NCBI GenBank assembly: GCA_937892735.1
Contig: CALBGL010000047.1
Span: forward strand, 1-26,535
DNA length: 26,535 nt
Reading direction: 5' to 3'
Source: an uncultured Clostridia bacterium
Lineage (GTDB): Bacteria; Bacillota; Clostridia; Lachnospirales; Bianqueaceae
In this document: positions 7,137 to 15,107 of the stretch, piece after piece
Layout of the letters: each line of letters begins with the position of its first letter
Numbering within the stretch: position 1 is the stretch's first letter
Translations under genes and position numbers: made by a program
Notes under the pieces: generated by a model
What the model was told of the DNA's origin: nothing
Databases searched by the model: none
The model's input: only the letters and a program-made list of their open reading frames with translations

Positions 7137-8219
7137 ATGAAGGAATTTTACAGTGTGGTACTGTTATTTGGAGGCGTGTCTTCGGAGCACGATATCTCCT
7201 GTATGTCGGCGCAGACTTTTATGAATGCCATGGAGGCAGATGGAGGATATACGGTGTATCCGGTCTATATTGACCGAGAAGGCGCGTGGTATTTATATGA
7301 AGGGGATAGGAGGGCACTGCGGCAGGCGCCTTTGGAAGAATACAGAACGCCTGTTGCGGTATTGCCTGGACTGGGAAAGGACTGTTTTCTGCTCTTGGGA
7401 GATGAGGGGCCGCAAAGTCTGACGGTGGATGTGGTGATCCCTGTGCTTCATGGACTTAATGGAGAGGATGGGACGGTACAGGGCCTTTTGGAAATGGCGC
7501 GTATTCCCTATGTGGGGTGCGGGGTGTTGGCATCCGCATTAGCGATGGATAAGGTATATACCAAGAAGATCGTGGCGGAGCTGGGAATTCGACAGGCTGC
7601 TTTTGTTGATCTCAGACGCGGTGAGATTCTGGACGCTTTGGATGCGGCGGTACAGAAGGTAGAGGCTGCTTTCGCATATCCAGTATTTGTGAAGCCTTCC
7701 AGAGCGGGTTCTTCTGTAGGCGTGACAAAGGCAGCCAACCGAGAAGAGCTGATAGGTGGACTCCAGAAGGCGGCCAAGGAAGACCGACGCGTTCTGGTGG
7801 AGGAGTTTATACAGGGACGCGAGGTGGAATGTGCGGTGCTGGGCGGAGAGAATCCCAAGGTGGCCAATGTGGGCGAGATTTTGGCGGCCGCGGAATTTTA
7901 TGATTTTGATGCCAAGTATGTGAACGTGGAGTCTAAGACAGTGGTGCCCGCGGACATCTGCGATTCGACACGTCAGGAGATCCGCCGGGACGCCTGCGCG
8001 ATCTTTCAGGCGATCGACGGCAGTGGATTGGCCCGCGTGGACTTCTTTATAGAACAGAAGTCGGGGGAAGTCATATTTAATGAGATTAATACGTTCCCGG
8101 GTTTCACCCATATCAGCATGTATCCTGTATTGTGGGAGACCGAGGGCATGTCTGTGAAGGAACAGGTTCGAGAATTGATTCAAATTGCGATAGAGAGGAA
8201 ACCAGCATATGGAGCGTAA
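7137..8219 (+). CDS. ddl: D-alanine--D-alanine ligase
   Basis: 360 residues, an ATP-grasp enzyme that joins two D-Ala for the peptidoglycan stem peptide, in the cytoplasm. Visible landmarks are VVLLFGGVSSEHDIS with the conserved Glu17, IPVLHGLNGEDGTVQG (101-116), the VFVKPSRAGSSVGV loop (183-196), EEFIQGREVECAVLG (222-236), and the C-terminal VIFNEINTFPGFTHISMYP (312-330) that binds Mg-ATP. In the omega loop FYDFDAKY, Tyr255 matches the tyrosine typical of true D-Ala-D-Ala ligases; D-Ala-D-Lac enzymes of the VanA type differ here. The ATG at 7137 is chosen over an in-frame ATG at 7059 because it follows AGGAAGGGG, gives the standard N terminus, and lies downstream of the promoter. Confidence 0.96.
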   Translation: MKEFYSVVLLFGGVSSEHDISCMSAQTFMNAMEADGGYTVYPVYIDREGAWYLYEGDRRALRQAPLEEYRTPVAVLPGLGKDCFLLLGDEGPQSLTVDVVIPVLHGLNGEDGTVQGLLEMARIPYVGCGVLASALAMDKVYTKKIVAELGIRQAAFVDLRRGEILDALDAAVQKVEAAFAYPVFVKPSRAGSSVGVTKAANREELIGGLQKAAKEDRRVLVEEFIQGREVECAVLGGENPKVANVGEILAAAEFYDFDAKYVNVESKTVVPADICDSTRQEIRRDACAIFQAIDGSGLARVDFFIEQKSGEVIFNEINTFPGFTHISMYPVLWETEGMSVKEQVRELIQIAIERKPAYGA

Positions 8220-8661
8220 TATTTATATTTCCATCCGGGGCGTTCATTCTATGGGACTGAATCCAGAGAGGGAGGATGTCGAGGTGGTTACGCCGGGTAA
8301 GTATTATGAGCGCAACGGAAAACAGTATCTTACGTATGAGGATATGCGGGAAGACGGGAAAAGGGCCCGGGCCACGGTGAAGGTGGACGGTCGTTGTGTT
8401 CTTATCACGCAGCCGACTCCCTATGGGGCGAACCTGTGTTTTGAAGAAGGAAAGCGCACGAATCTGATTTACAATACACCGTTTGGCATCATTGAGATGG
8501 GCGTTACAACGAATTCTCTGGTGATGGATCTGAATGAGCATAGTTGGAAGATTCATGTGAATTATACGCTGGATCTGGATGGACAGGACGCGGGCAGACA
8601 TGATGTACATATCCTGGCGCAGGACCGAAAGGGAGAATCTCATATTCGGCTGGTTCAATAA
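8209..8661 (+). CDS. DUF1934 / YwiB-family beta-barrel protein
   Basis: 150 residues. The pattern fits the DUF1934 (YwiB) family of small calycin-like beta-barrel proteins: an N-terminal strand (YISIRGVH), then GKYYERNGKQYLTYED, a central TPYGANLCFEEGKRTNLIYN, and the hallmark TPFGIIEMGVTTNSL, ending in a long strand (KIHVNYTLDLDG). The function of this family is not established. The ATG lies inside the last codons of ddl (11-nt overlap), with GAGAGG upstream, so it is translationally coupled to ddl and shares its promoter. It is the last gene before a new promoter. Confidence 0.88.
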   Translation: MERNIYISIRGVHSMGLNPEREDVEVVTPGKYYERNGKQYLTYEDMREDGKRARATVKVDGRCVLITQPTPYGANLCFEEGKRTNLIYNTPFGIIEMGVTTNSLVMDLNEHSWKIHVNYTLDLDGQDAGRHDVHILAQDRKGESHIRLVQ

Positions 8662-8667
8662 TAGGTC

Positions 8668-8696
8668 TTGACTTTAGCGGCAAAATTCGATAGACT
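8668..8696 (+). promoter_or_regulatory. Probable promoter for the 8748 gene
   Basis: TTGACT (8668-8673) and TAGACT (8691-8696) are separated by 17 bp. The -10 box is imperfect, and a TATTAT starts at 8696 with longer spacing. It lies just after the DUF1934 stop codon. Confidence 0.6.
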
Positions 8697-8747
8697 ATTA
8701 TAAGGCTGCTGGCGCAGCGGTAACTTGCAAAGGAGGCATAGACGCGG

Positions 8748-9254
8748 ATGGATGCGTTAGGAATTACATTTACCGTGATTCTGGTTGTGGCGGCGATCTT
8801 GGTGGGACTGTATTTCTTGGGGAGAAAGCTGCAGAAGAAATCCGATGAATCCCAGAAATTCATTGATCAGAATCGACAGATGGTATCCGCATTTGTAATT
8901 GATAAGAAGAAAATGAAACTGTCAGAGGCGAACTTTCCGAAAGGGTCATTTGATAAGGTGCCCTTTTATCTGAAGTATCGGAAACTGCCGATGGCGAAGG
9001 TGAAGGTGGGGCCGCAGATCGTTACGATGCTGTGCGATGGAAATGTGTTTAAGACCTTGCCTACCAAGCGGAATCTGAAGTTGGAGATCTCGGGTGCCTA
9101 TATTCTGGGATATTCTACGGCGAAGAAGGGCGAGAAGAAATATGAACCGCCGAAAAAGCTGACCTGGCGGGAGAAGCTCATGGCCAAGGCACAGAGCCTC
9201 AAAAGTCAGAGTAAAGATCAGAGTAAGAAAGCAGGATCTTCTAAGAAGAAATGA
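8748..9254 (+). CDS. Uncharacterised basic single-pass membrane protein
   Basis: 168 residues. Residues 5-25 form one hydrophobic segment (GITFTVILVVAAILVGLYFL) near the N terminus. It is followed by RKLQKK, which places the bulk of the protein in the cytoplasm by the positive-inside rule. The soluble part is strongly basic, with a beta-rich core (VSAFVIDKKKMKLSEANFPK; FYLKYRKLPMAKVKVGPQIV) and a Lys/Ser/Gln-rich tail from about residue 145. No known family is recognised. A consensus AAAGGAGG lies 11 nt before the ATG. It has its own promoter and terminator, so it is probably monocistronic. Confidence 0.82.
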   Translation: MDALGITFTVILVVAAILVGLYFLGRKLQKKSDESQKFIDQNRQMVSAFVIDKKKMKLSEANFPKGSFDKVPFYLKYRKLPMAKVKVGPQIVTMLCDGNVFKTLPTKRNLKLEISGAYILGYSTAKKGEKKYEPPKKLTWREKLMAKAQSLKSQSKDQSKKAGSSKKK

Positions 9255-9263
9255 GAAACTGTA

Positions 9264-9290
9264 AAAAAGCGGGATTCCCCGCTTTTTCTT
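9264..9290 (+). terminator. Rho-independent terminator after the 8748 gene
   Basis: A perfect 10-bp stem (9264-9273 with 9278-9287) with an ATTC loop. The base is A/T and the top GC-rich, giving an A-run before and a T-run after. Confidence 0.92.
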
Positions 9291-9311
9291 GTTTCATTTC
9301 GTCTAAAGAAG

Positions 9312-9340
9312 TTGTTTTCAGGCGGGATCTATGCTATACT
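9312..9340 (+). promoter_or_regulatory. Vegetative promoter for purL
   Basis: TTGTTT (9312-9317) and TATACT (9335-9340) are 17 bp apart. The leader to the ATG is only about 35 nt, too short for a purine riboswitch. Confidence 0.78.
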
Positions 9341-9381
9341 TACAGTGTGCAATTGAAACTACACAAGAAGGACGGGAGCGT

Positions 9382-12300
9382 ATGTCAATGGTAAAGCGTG
9401 TTTATGTTGAGAAGAAGCCCGGATTCCGCGTGGAGGCGGAAGGGCTTTTAGAAGAGCTGCGGGACAATCTGAACCTGGAGAGTCTAACGTCTGTTCGGAT
9501 TCTGCATCGTTACGACTTGGAGAATCTGTCCGAGAGTACCTATCAGCGTGCGGTTCGACGCATTCTTTCGGAGGCGCCGGTGGATGATGTATACGAAGAA
9601 GAGGTGACTCTGGATCCGGCGGATTTTGTTTTTGCGGTGGAGTATTTGCCGGGACAGTATGATCAGCGGGCAGATTCCGCCGTGCAGTGTATTCAGATTC
9701 TGGAGGCAGAGGCGAAGCCGAAAGTAAACTATGCCAAGGTGTACGTACTGGCGGGAAGCCTGAGCGAGGATGAAAAGCAGGCGGTCAAGGAATACTGCAT
9801 CAATACGGTGGATTCCAGAGAAGCGGATCTGGCCAAGCCGGATACTCTCGATATGCATTACGGCGTCCCTGCGGATGTGGCCATTGTGGAGGGCTTTTGT
9901 CAGAAGTCGGAAGAAGAGATTGAGAAGATGCGCCAGGAATTGGGATTGGCCATGAGTCAGGCGGATCTTTTACATACGCAGAAGTATTTCAGAGATACAG
10001 AGCACCGGGATCCCAGCATCACGGAGATTCGGGTGTTGGATACATATTGGTCCGATCATTGCCGGCATACGACCTTTGGGACTGTGCTTACGAGCGTCCG
10101 GTTTGAGGATGGGACGCTGCTTGCTCCGGTGAGGGCTTCTTATGAGGATTATCTGGAAACCAGGAAGCTCCTGGGAAGAGAGGATAAGCCGCAGTGTCTG
10201 ATGGATGTGGCGCTGGCAGCCATGCGCAGGCTGAAGGCGGAGGGACGTTTTACGGACCTAGAGGAGAGCAATGAGATCAATGCCTGCAGCATCGTATTGC
10301 CGGTGGATGTGGATGGTCAGGAGGAAGAATGGCTCCTGATGTTCAAGAATGAGACGCATAATCATCCGACGGAAATTGAGCCCTTCGGTGGTGCTGCTAC
10401 CTGTCTTGGCGGCGCGATCCGCGATCCGCTGTCCGGTCGTTCTTATGTATACCAGGCCATGCGAATCACGGGCGGCGCGGATCCTACGGTATCGGTGAAG
10501 GATACGCTGCCGGGCAAGCTGCCGCAGAAGAAGCTGGCGAAGCAGGCTGCAAAGGGATACAGTTCCTATGGAAACCAGATCGGATTGGCTACGGGGTATG
10601 TGCATGAGATCTATCATCCGGGCTTCATGGCAAAGCATATGGAGTTGGGGGCGGTGATCGCGGCAGCTCCCAGGGCAAACGTAGTGCGCGGCACGGCAGA
10701 ACCTTCCGACGTGGTGATTCTTCTGGGCGGTGATACAGGACGGGATGGCTGCGGCGGCGCGACTGGATCGTCCAAGGCGCATACTGAGGAGTCGATTCAT
10801 ACCTGCGGTGCAGAGGTACAGAAGGGAAATCCGCCTACGGAACGTAAGATCCAGCGGTTATTCCGAAACCCGAAGGTAAGTCGTCTGATTAAAGTATGTA
10901 ATGACTTTGGAGCTGGTGGTGTCTGTGTGGCGATCGGCGAGTTAGCGGATGGTCTGGACATTCAGCTGGATCTGGTGCCAAAGAAATACGCGGGCTTAGA
11001 TGGCACAGAACTTGCGATCTCGGAGTCGCAGGAGCGTATGGCCGTAGTCGTAAAACAGGAAGACGCGGCAGCGTTCTTAGCCTATGCCGCAGAGGAAAAT
11101 CTGAACGCGGTGCAGGTAGCTGTGGTGACGGAATCGCCCAGACTGGTCATGCACTGGAGAGATCAGGTGATCGTGGATCTGTCTCGCTCGTTTATCGCGA
11201 CGAATGGCGCTCCCAGCTATGCACAGGCGCTTGTGACCTGCCCGGTAGAGGCGGAGCCTTCTTTGCCGGAACGCGCGAGTAAGAAGAATTTCAAAGAGAA
11301 GGTGCGGACGATCATGGGCGATCTGTCCGTATGCAGTCAAAAGGGCCTGGTGGAGATGTTTGATTCCAGTATCGGCGCTTCTACGGTACTGATGCCCTAT
11401 GGCGGCAAGTATCAGATGACGCCGATTCAGACCATGGTGGCCAAACTGCCGGTAGCTGGAGAAACCACCACTGTATCCATGATGGCTTGCGGGTATGATC
11501 CCTACGTTTCTAGCTGGAGCCCCTATCATGGCGCGATGTACGCGGTAGTCGAGTCCGTAGCGAGGATCGTAGCCGCGGGCGGAGACTATCATAAGATCCA
11601 CTTCACCTTCCAGGAATATTTTGAAAGAATGGGTTCTCAGGAAAGCTGGGGCAAGCCGCTTGCGGCGTTATTAGGCGCACACCAGGCGCAGCGGGAGCTG
11701 GGGCTGGCTTCGATCGGAGGAAAGGATTCCATGTCGGGGTCCTTCGGCAAGATGCATGTGCCGCCCACGCTGATCTCTCTGGCGGTCGCGGCCGCGCATA
11801 CGCAGGACGTATTGACGCCGCAGATGAAGTCGGCAGGGAATCAGGCGGTCTATGTGGAGCCTGTTCTGACAGCGGAAAAAGTCTATGATTTTCAGGCGCT
11901 TATGCGTCTGTATGACCATGTGACAGAGGGCATCCGTAAGGGGGAAGTGCTGTCTGCGTACGCGATAGATGGCGGCGGCTTGATCGAAGCGGTTGTCAAG
12001 ATGTGTTTGGGAAACCGACTGGGCTTCCGCTTCCAGGATGTGCCGGAGGTGCATCAGGTGCTGCAGCAGGCGCCGGTATACGGCGGCCTGGTTCTGGAAC
12101 TGGCGAAAGGAACGGATCCGGCTTCCTACGGCATGTCTCTGGGTACGGTAACAGAAGAAGCGGAGTTTGGCCTGGGTGAGGAGACAATTTCCATGGATGA
12201 GGTGCTTGCGGTATACGAAGGCCGTCTGGAAAAGGTATATAAGACACAGGTGCCCGATCAGACGCCGGTCGGCGATACGCCGTTCTGTAAAGGAGAGCAT

Positions 12301-13128
12301 TCGGTGCACATCAAAAAAGAGGGCGGAAAGCGTCCGCGTGTCTTCATCCCAGTATTTCCGGGAACCAACTGCGAGTACGATACGGCGAGAGCTTTCCGGA
12401 TGGCGGGCGCAGAACCGGATGTGTTCGTGTTGAGGAACCGGAATGCACAGGATATTCGGGAATCGATTGACGAGATGGCAAGACGGATCCAGCAGGCGCA
12501 GATCCTGATGTTCAGCGGCGGATTTTCCGCGGGAGATGAGCCGGAGGGTTCCGGTAAGTTCATTGCGGCGGTATTTTCGAATGAGAAGCTCAAGGAAGCC
12601 ACGATGCGCCTTCTGTCGCAGCAGGACGGTCTGGTTCTGGGAATCTGCAATGGATTCCAGGCGCTGATCAAACTGGGGCTGGTGCCTTACGGCGAGATCC
12701 GGGAGCTCTCTGAGAAGGATCCGACGCTGACCTATAATACGATTGGCCGCCATGCTTCCTGCATGGTCAGGACGAGAGTGGTATCCAACCGTTCTCCATG
12801 GCTGATGGGCGCAGAGCCGGGCGATATTCATACAATCGCCATTTCTCACGGAGAAGGACGCTTTATGGCGGATGAGGCGATGCTCGCGCGTCTGGCGGCG
12901 AATGGCCAGATCGCGACGCAGTATGTCGATATGGAAGGACGTCCCACCATGGATATTCGGTATAATCCGAATGGTTCTTTGTGGGCGATAGAAGGTATCA
13001 CATCTCCGGACGGAAGAGTGTTGGGCAAGATGGGGCATTCGGAACGTATCGGGGATCAGGTGGCGAAGAACATCGAAGGAAATAAGAATCAGAAAATCTT
13101 CGCTTCGGGCGTGGCATATTTTGGATAA
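9382..13128 (+). CDS. purL: Phosphoribosylformylglycinamidine synthase, single-chain form
   Basis: 1248 residues. It makes FGAM from FGAR, glutamine and ATP, the fourth step of purine synthesis, in one chain that combines the PurS-like, PurL and PurQ parts. The PurL core has DTYWSDHCRHTTFGT and KNETHNHPTEIEPFGGAAT, the substrate and metal-binding region. The C-terminal glutaminase starts at PVFPGTNCEYDTARAF. It has the nucleophile Cys1089 (LGICNGFQAL) and the triad His1219/Glu1221 in MGHSER, where proteobacterial PurL and PurQ usually have PHPER. The frame is open from 9331, but the -10 box overlaps that ATG. The start at 9382 has AAGGA 9 nt upstream; 9388 is also possible. No other purine gene is adjacent. 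Confidence 0.96.
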   Translation: MSMVKRVYVEKKPGFRVEAEGLLEELRDNLNLESLTSVRILHRYDLENLSESTYQRAVRRILSEAPVDDVYEEEVTLDPADFVFAVEYLPGQYDQRADSAVQCIQILEAEAKPKVNYAKVYVLAGSLSEDEKQAVKEYCINTVDSREADLAKPDTLDMHYGVPADVAIVEGFCQKSEEEIEKMRQELGLAMSQADLLHTQKYFRDTEHRDPSITEIRVLDTYWSDHCRHTTFGTVLTSVRFEDGTLLAPVRASYEDYLETRKLLGREDKPQCLMDVALAAMRRLKAEGRFTDLEESNEINACSIVLPVDVDGQEEEWLLMFKNETHNHPTEIEPFGGAATCLGGAIRDPLSGRSYVYQAMRITGGADPTVSVKDTLPGKLPQKKLAKQAAKGYSSYGNQIGLATGYVHEIYHPGFMAKHMELGAVIAAAPRANVVRGTAEPSDVVILLGGDTGRDGCGGATGSSKAHTEESIHTCGAEVQKGNPPTERKIQRLFRNPKVSRLIKVCNDFGAGGVCVAIGELADGLDIQLDLVPKKYAGLDGTELAISESQERMAVVVKQEDAAAFLAYAAEENLNAVQVAVVTESPRLVMHWRDQVIVDLSRSFIATNGAPSYAQALVTCPVEAEPSLPERASKKNFKEKVRTIMGDLSVCSQKGLVEMFDSSIGASTVLMPYGGKYQMTPIQTMVAKLPVAGETTTVSMMACGYDPYVSSWSPYHGAMYAVVESVARIVAAGGDYHKIHFTFQEYFERMGSQESWGKPLAALLGAHQAQRELGLASIGGKDSMSGSFGKMHVPPTLISLAVAAAHTQDVLTPQMKSAGNQAVYVEPVLTAEKVYDFQALMRLYDHVTEGIRKGEVLSAYAIDGGGLIEAVVKMCLGNRLGFRFQDVPEVHQVLQQAPVYGGLVLELAKGTDPASYGMSLGTVTEEAEFGLGEETISMDEVLAVYEGRLEKVYKTQVPDQTPVGDTPFCKGEHSVHIKKEGGKRPRVFIPVFPGTNCEYDTARAFRMAGAEPDVFVLRNRNAQDIRESIDEMARRIQQAQILMFSGGFSAGDEPEGSGKFIAAVFSNEKLKEATMRLLSQQDGLVLGICNGFQALIKLGLVPYGEIRELSEKDPTLTYNTIGRHASCMVRTRVVSNRSPWLMGAEPGDIHTIAISHGEGRFMADEAMLARLAANGQIATQYVDMEGRPTMDIRYNPNGSLWAIEGITSPDGRVLGKMGHSERIGDQVAKNIEGNKNQKIFASGVAYFG

Positions 13129-13141
13129 TCATGGACCAGAG

Positions 13142-13168
13142 CACAGGGAAAGATGCACGTCCCCTGTG
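13142..13168 (+). terminator. Weak terminator candidate after purL
   Basis: A 7-bp stem CACAGGG/CCCTGTG (13142-13148 with 13162-13168) with a 13-nt loop lies 14 nt after the purL stop. It is not followed by a clear T-run, so it may only be an RNA end-stabilising hairpin. Confidence 0.35.
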
Positions 13169-13212
13169 TGTCGGTTCTGTCGAATTGTCAGAAGAATTTA
13201 AGAAAAAAAACA

Positions 13213-13241
13213 TTGAATTATGCAGGCGTTTGCTGTATAAT
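13213..13241 (+). promoter_or_regulatory. Vegetative promoter for the LysM-PP2C gene
   Basis: TTGAAT (13213-13218) and a perfect TATAAT (13236-13241) are separated by 17 bp, with an A-run just upstream. The predicted transcript starts about 30 nt before the ATG at 13280. Confidence 0.85.
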
Positions 13242-13279
13242 CGAAGAATAAGCAGAATATTCAATAAGGATGGTGTGGT

Positions 13280-14998
13280 ATGGACAGTGGATTAAAGATT
13301 TCTGCGGTGGCCATCTCTGCGAAGGGCAAGGGGATGAATCTGGACAATGTCTATGTGAATGGACGTTATCTGGCACCGGGCAGCGACGAGCCTCAGGTAT
13401 GCATCCGAAAGACTTCCAATGTGGATTTTCAGATGTATGGCGTCTGCGATGGCGAGAATGCAGAGGATGTCGCGTTAAAGACCTCTCCTTCCGCGATGGT
13501 AATGCAGCGCATGCAGCAGCTGCAGTCCGTACTGAGTATGGATGGAGCTATATCGCGAGATAAAATATGGAATTTCTTATGTGAGACAAACGGAAAGATC
13601 CGAGAATACCAGGAGGCAGTAGGATCCGAAGGGGTAAACAGCACTTTTGCGGGACTGTTTCTGCATAAGAACAGGGGGCTGGCGGTTCATCTGGGAGACA
13701 GCCGGATCTATGTGATTCGGGGCGGCCGTATGTTACAGATTACGGAGGATCATCTGGAGGCCACGGATCTGTATAAGTTTGGGATCATCACGCAGGAGCA
13801 GGCGGAGGTACATAAGCTGGAGAGCCGTCCTACCGCCACGCTGGGCATGTTTGATATTTATGATGTGGAGTCGGAAGTATTTTCCAAATATTTCGTCTTC
13901 TATCCCGGAGATCTGTTCATCCTGTGTACGGATGGAATCACGGATTCCATTACGAATCAGGAGATTGAGCGGATCGTCAGAGGCGCGAAGGATTCTCCGA
14001 AGGAGACGATTGCGCAGCAGCTGATGCAGTTGGCGAAAGAGAAGAACCAGGATGATAAGTCCATCATTGTACTGCAGGTGGAAGAAGTTATGGGTGAGGG
14101 TATTGCTCCGGCGGCTGCTTCTGCGCGGGAGTCTGCGCAGGTCGTTTTGGGATCGGATGCGGAAGAAGAATCCGAGGAGGCGCCGATGCAGAAGAAGAGT
14201 TCCGGATTGGGAGCCTCTCTGGCAGCGTTTGCGGCGAAGGTAGGAGGCAGTTCTCCCCAGGAAGCACCGCAGGAGCCGATCGATGAGGAGCCGGAGGAGA
14301 AAGAGACGGAGAGACCGGTTCCATCCAGACAGGAGACAGTTCCACAGGAAGAGCCTCCTTCTTATGAGGAGGAAGAGCATGACGAAGAAGAGGAAGAAGG
14401 AGATGAGGAGATCACCATTTTGGATAAGATCTTCGGCAATCCAAAACTAATCTTCATCATTCTGGCCTCTATCGTAGTGATCATTTTGCTGATTGTGCTT
14501 CTGACATCTTTAGGAGGACGCGGAGGCGAGAACAGCAGCACGAATCATAACAGCGTAGTTTCTATGCAGGAAAGTCTGCCGGAAGATTCATTGACGGGTA
14601 TGAATTCTGGTGCGGAAGTATCCCGTCCTGAGACCTCCGTCGCAGACAGCAGCAGGGAGGAGAGTTCTCGTGCAGAAGAGAGTTCGGCAGCAGAAAGTTC
14701 TGTGTCGGAGGAATCTTCCGTGTTGGAAGAATCTTCTGTGCCGGAGGAGTCCTCTGTATCGGAAGATTCTTCCACGCCGGAAGAGAGCTCGCAGCCAGAG
14801 GAGAGTCAGAGTACAGCCGGTGTGGCAACGCATACTGTTGGGGCCGGGGATACCTACTATGATCTGCTCCTCAGATATTATGATGAGTTCAGTGAATCTC
14901 TGCTGGACAGCTTCTGTAGTTATAATGGCATCACGCCGGAGACGGTTCTGCAGCCGGGAGATACTCTGCAGATCCCACCTCGCAGTGAGCTGAACTAA
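13280..14998 (+). CDS. PP2C-type Ser/Thr phosphatase with membrane anchor and extracellular LysM domain
   Basis: 572 residues in four parts. Residues 1-268 are a PP2C phosphatase domain with metal-binding Asp22 (GMNLDN), Asp57 (GVCDG), NSTFAGLF (120-127), HLGDSRIYVIRGGRMLQITE (137-156), LFILCTDGITDS (212-223) and a final DDKS (258-261). The usual GG after the DG of motif 2 is missing, but all metal-binding acids seem present. Residues 270-385 are a Glu/Pro-rich linker. Residues 389-409 form one membrane helix. Outside lie a Ser/Glu-rich stalk (to about 510) and a LysM fold (517-567: THTVGAGDTYYDLLLRYY... LQPGDTLQIP) that would bind peptidoglycan. Topology is inferred. AAGGA is 9 nt upstream of the ATG. 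It directly precedes the wal operon, separated by a terminator. Confidence 0.88.
   Translation: MDSGLKISAVAISAKGKGMNLDNVYVNGRYLAPGSDEPQVCIRKTSNVDFQMYGVCDGENAEDVALKTSPSAMVMQRMQQLQSVLSMDGAISRDKIWNFLCETNGKIREYQEAVGSEGVNSTFAGLFLHKNRGLAVHLGDSRIYVIRGGRMLQITEDHLEATDLYKFGIITQEQAEVHKLESRPTATLGMFDIYDVESEVFSKYFVFYPGDLFILCTDGITDSITNQEIERIVRGAKDSPKETIAQQLMQLAKEKNQDDKSIIVLQVEEVMGEGIAPAAASARESAQVVLGSDAEEESEEAPMQKKSSGLGASLAAFAAKVGGSSPQEAPQEPIDEEPEEKETERPVPSRQETVPQEEPPSYEEEEHDEEEEEGDEEITILDKIFGNPKLIFIILASIVVIILLIVLLTSLGGRGGENSSTNHNSVVSMQESLPEDSLTGMNSGAEVSRPETSVADSSREESSRAEESSAAESSVSEESSVLEESSVPEESSVSEDSSTPEESSQPEESQSTAGVATHTVGAGDTYYDLLLRYYDEFSESLLDSFCSYNGITPETVLQPGDTLQIPPRSELN
14702..14806 (+). repeat. Coding tandem repeat, 18-bp units (Val-x-Glu-Glu-Ser-Ser)
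   Basis: Residues 475-509 of the PP2C-LysM protein are about six 6-residue units (VSEESS, VLEESS, VPEESS, VSEDSS, TPEESS, QPEES). The DNA units are similar but not identical. It forms the flexible acidic stalk between membrane and LysM domain. Confidence 0.85.
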
Positions 14999-15012
14999 GA
15001 TAGAATAGGGGA

Positions 15013-15046
15013 AAAAGACCGTCATCCTTTGGGAGGGCGGTCTTTT
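15013..15046 (+). terminator. Rho-independent terminator between the PP2C gene and walR
   Basis: A 9-bp stem AAAAGACCG/CGGTCTTTT (15013-15021 with 15038-15046) with a further short pairing inside the loop, ending in a T-run. It separates the phosphatase transcript from the wal operon, although the walR promoter starts only 4 nt later. Confidence 0.87.
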
Positions 15047-15049
15047 GTA

Positions 15050-15078
15050 TTGTATTTTATTTCGCTTTCTGTTACAAT
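15050..15078 (+). promoter_or_regulatory. Vegetative promoter for the wal operon
   Basis: TTGTAT (15050-15055) and TACAAT (15073-15078) are 17 bp apart, just after the preceding terminator. The leader is about 25 nt. No WalR-type tandem TGTWAH box was found here by eye. Confidence 0.72.
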
Positions 15079-15107
15079 AAAACAAGAATGACAAAGGAGT
15101 TGAGGGG

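Noticed and set aside
7137..8219. Vancomycin-resistance type D-Ala-D-Lac or D-Ala-D-Ser ligase
   Set aside because: The omega loop has the Tyr of ordinary D-Ala-D-Ala ligases (FYDFDAKY), and no vanH-, vanX- or vanT-like gene is nearby.
9341..9381. Possible purine riboswitch before purL
   Set aside because: The leader from the predicted start to the ATG is only about 35 nt, too short for a purine or ZTP riboswitch plus expression platform.
11671..13038. Long open frame of 455 codons on the minus strand opposite purL
   Set aside because: It lies wholly within purL, has a composition rich in Arg, His and Ile with no recognisable motif, and no ribosome binding site. It is a by-product of codon bias in purL.
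15041..15107. WalR autoregulatory box before walR
   Set aside because: A single TGTTAC-like half site is present at 15070-15075 but no second TGTWAH half lies at the required 5-nt spacing.
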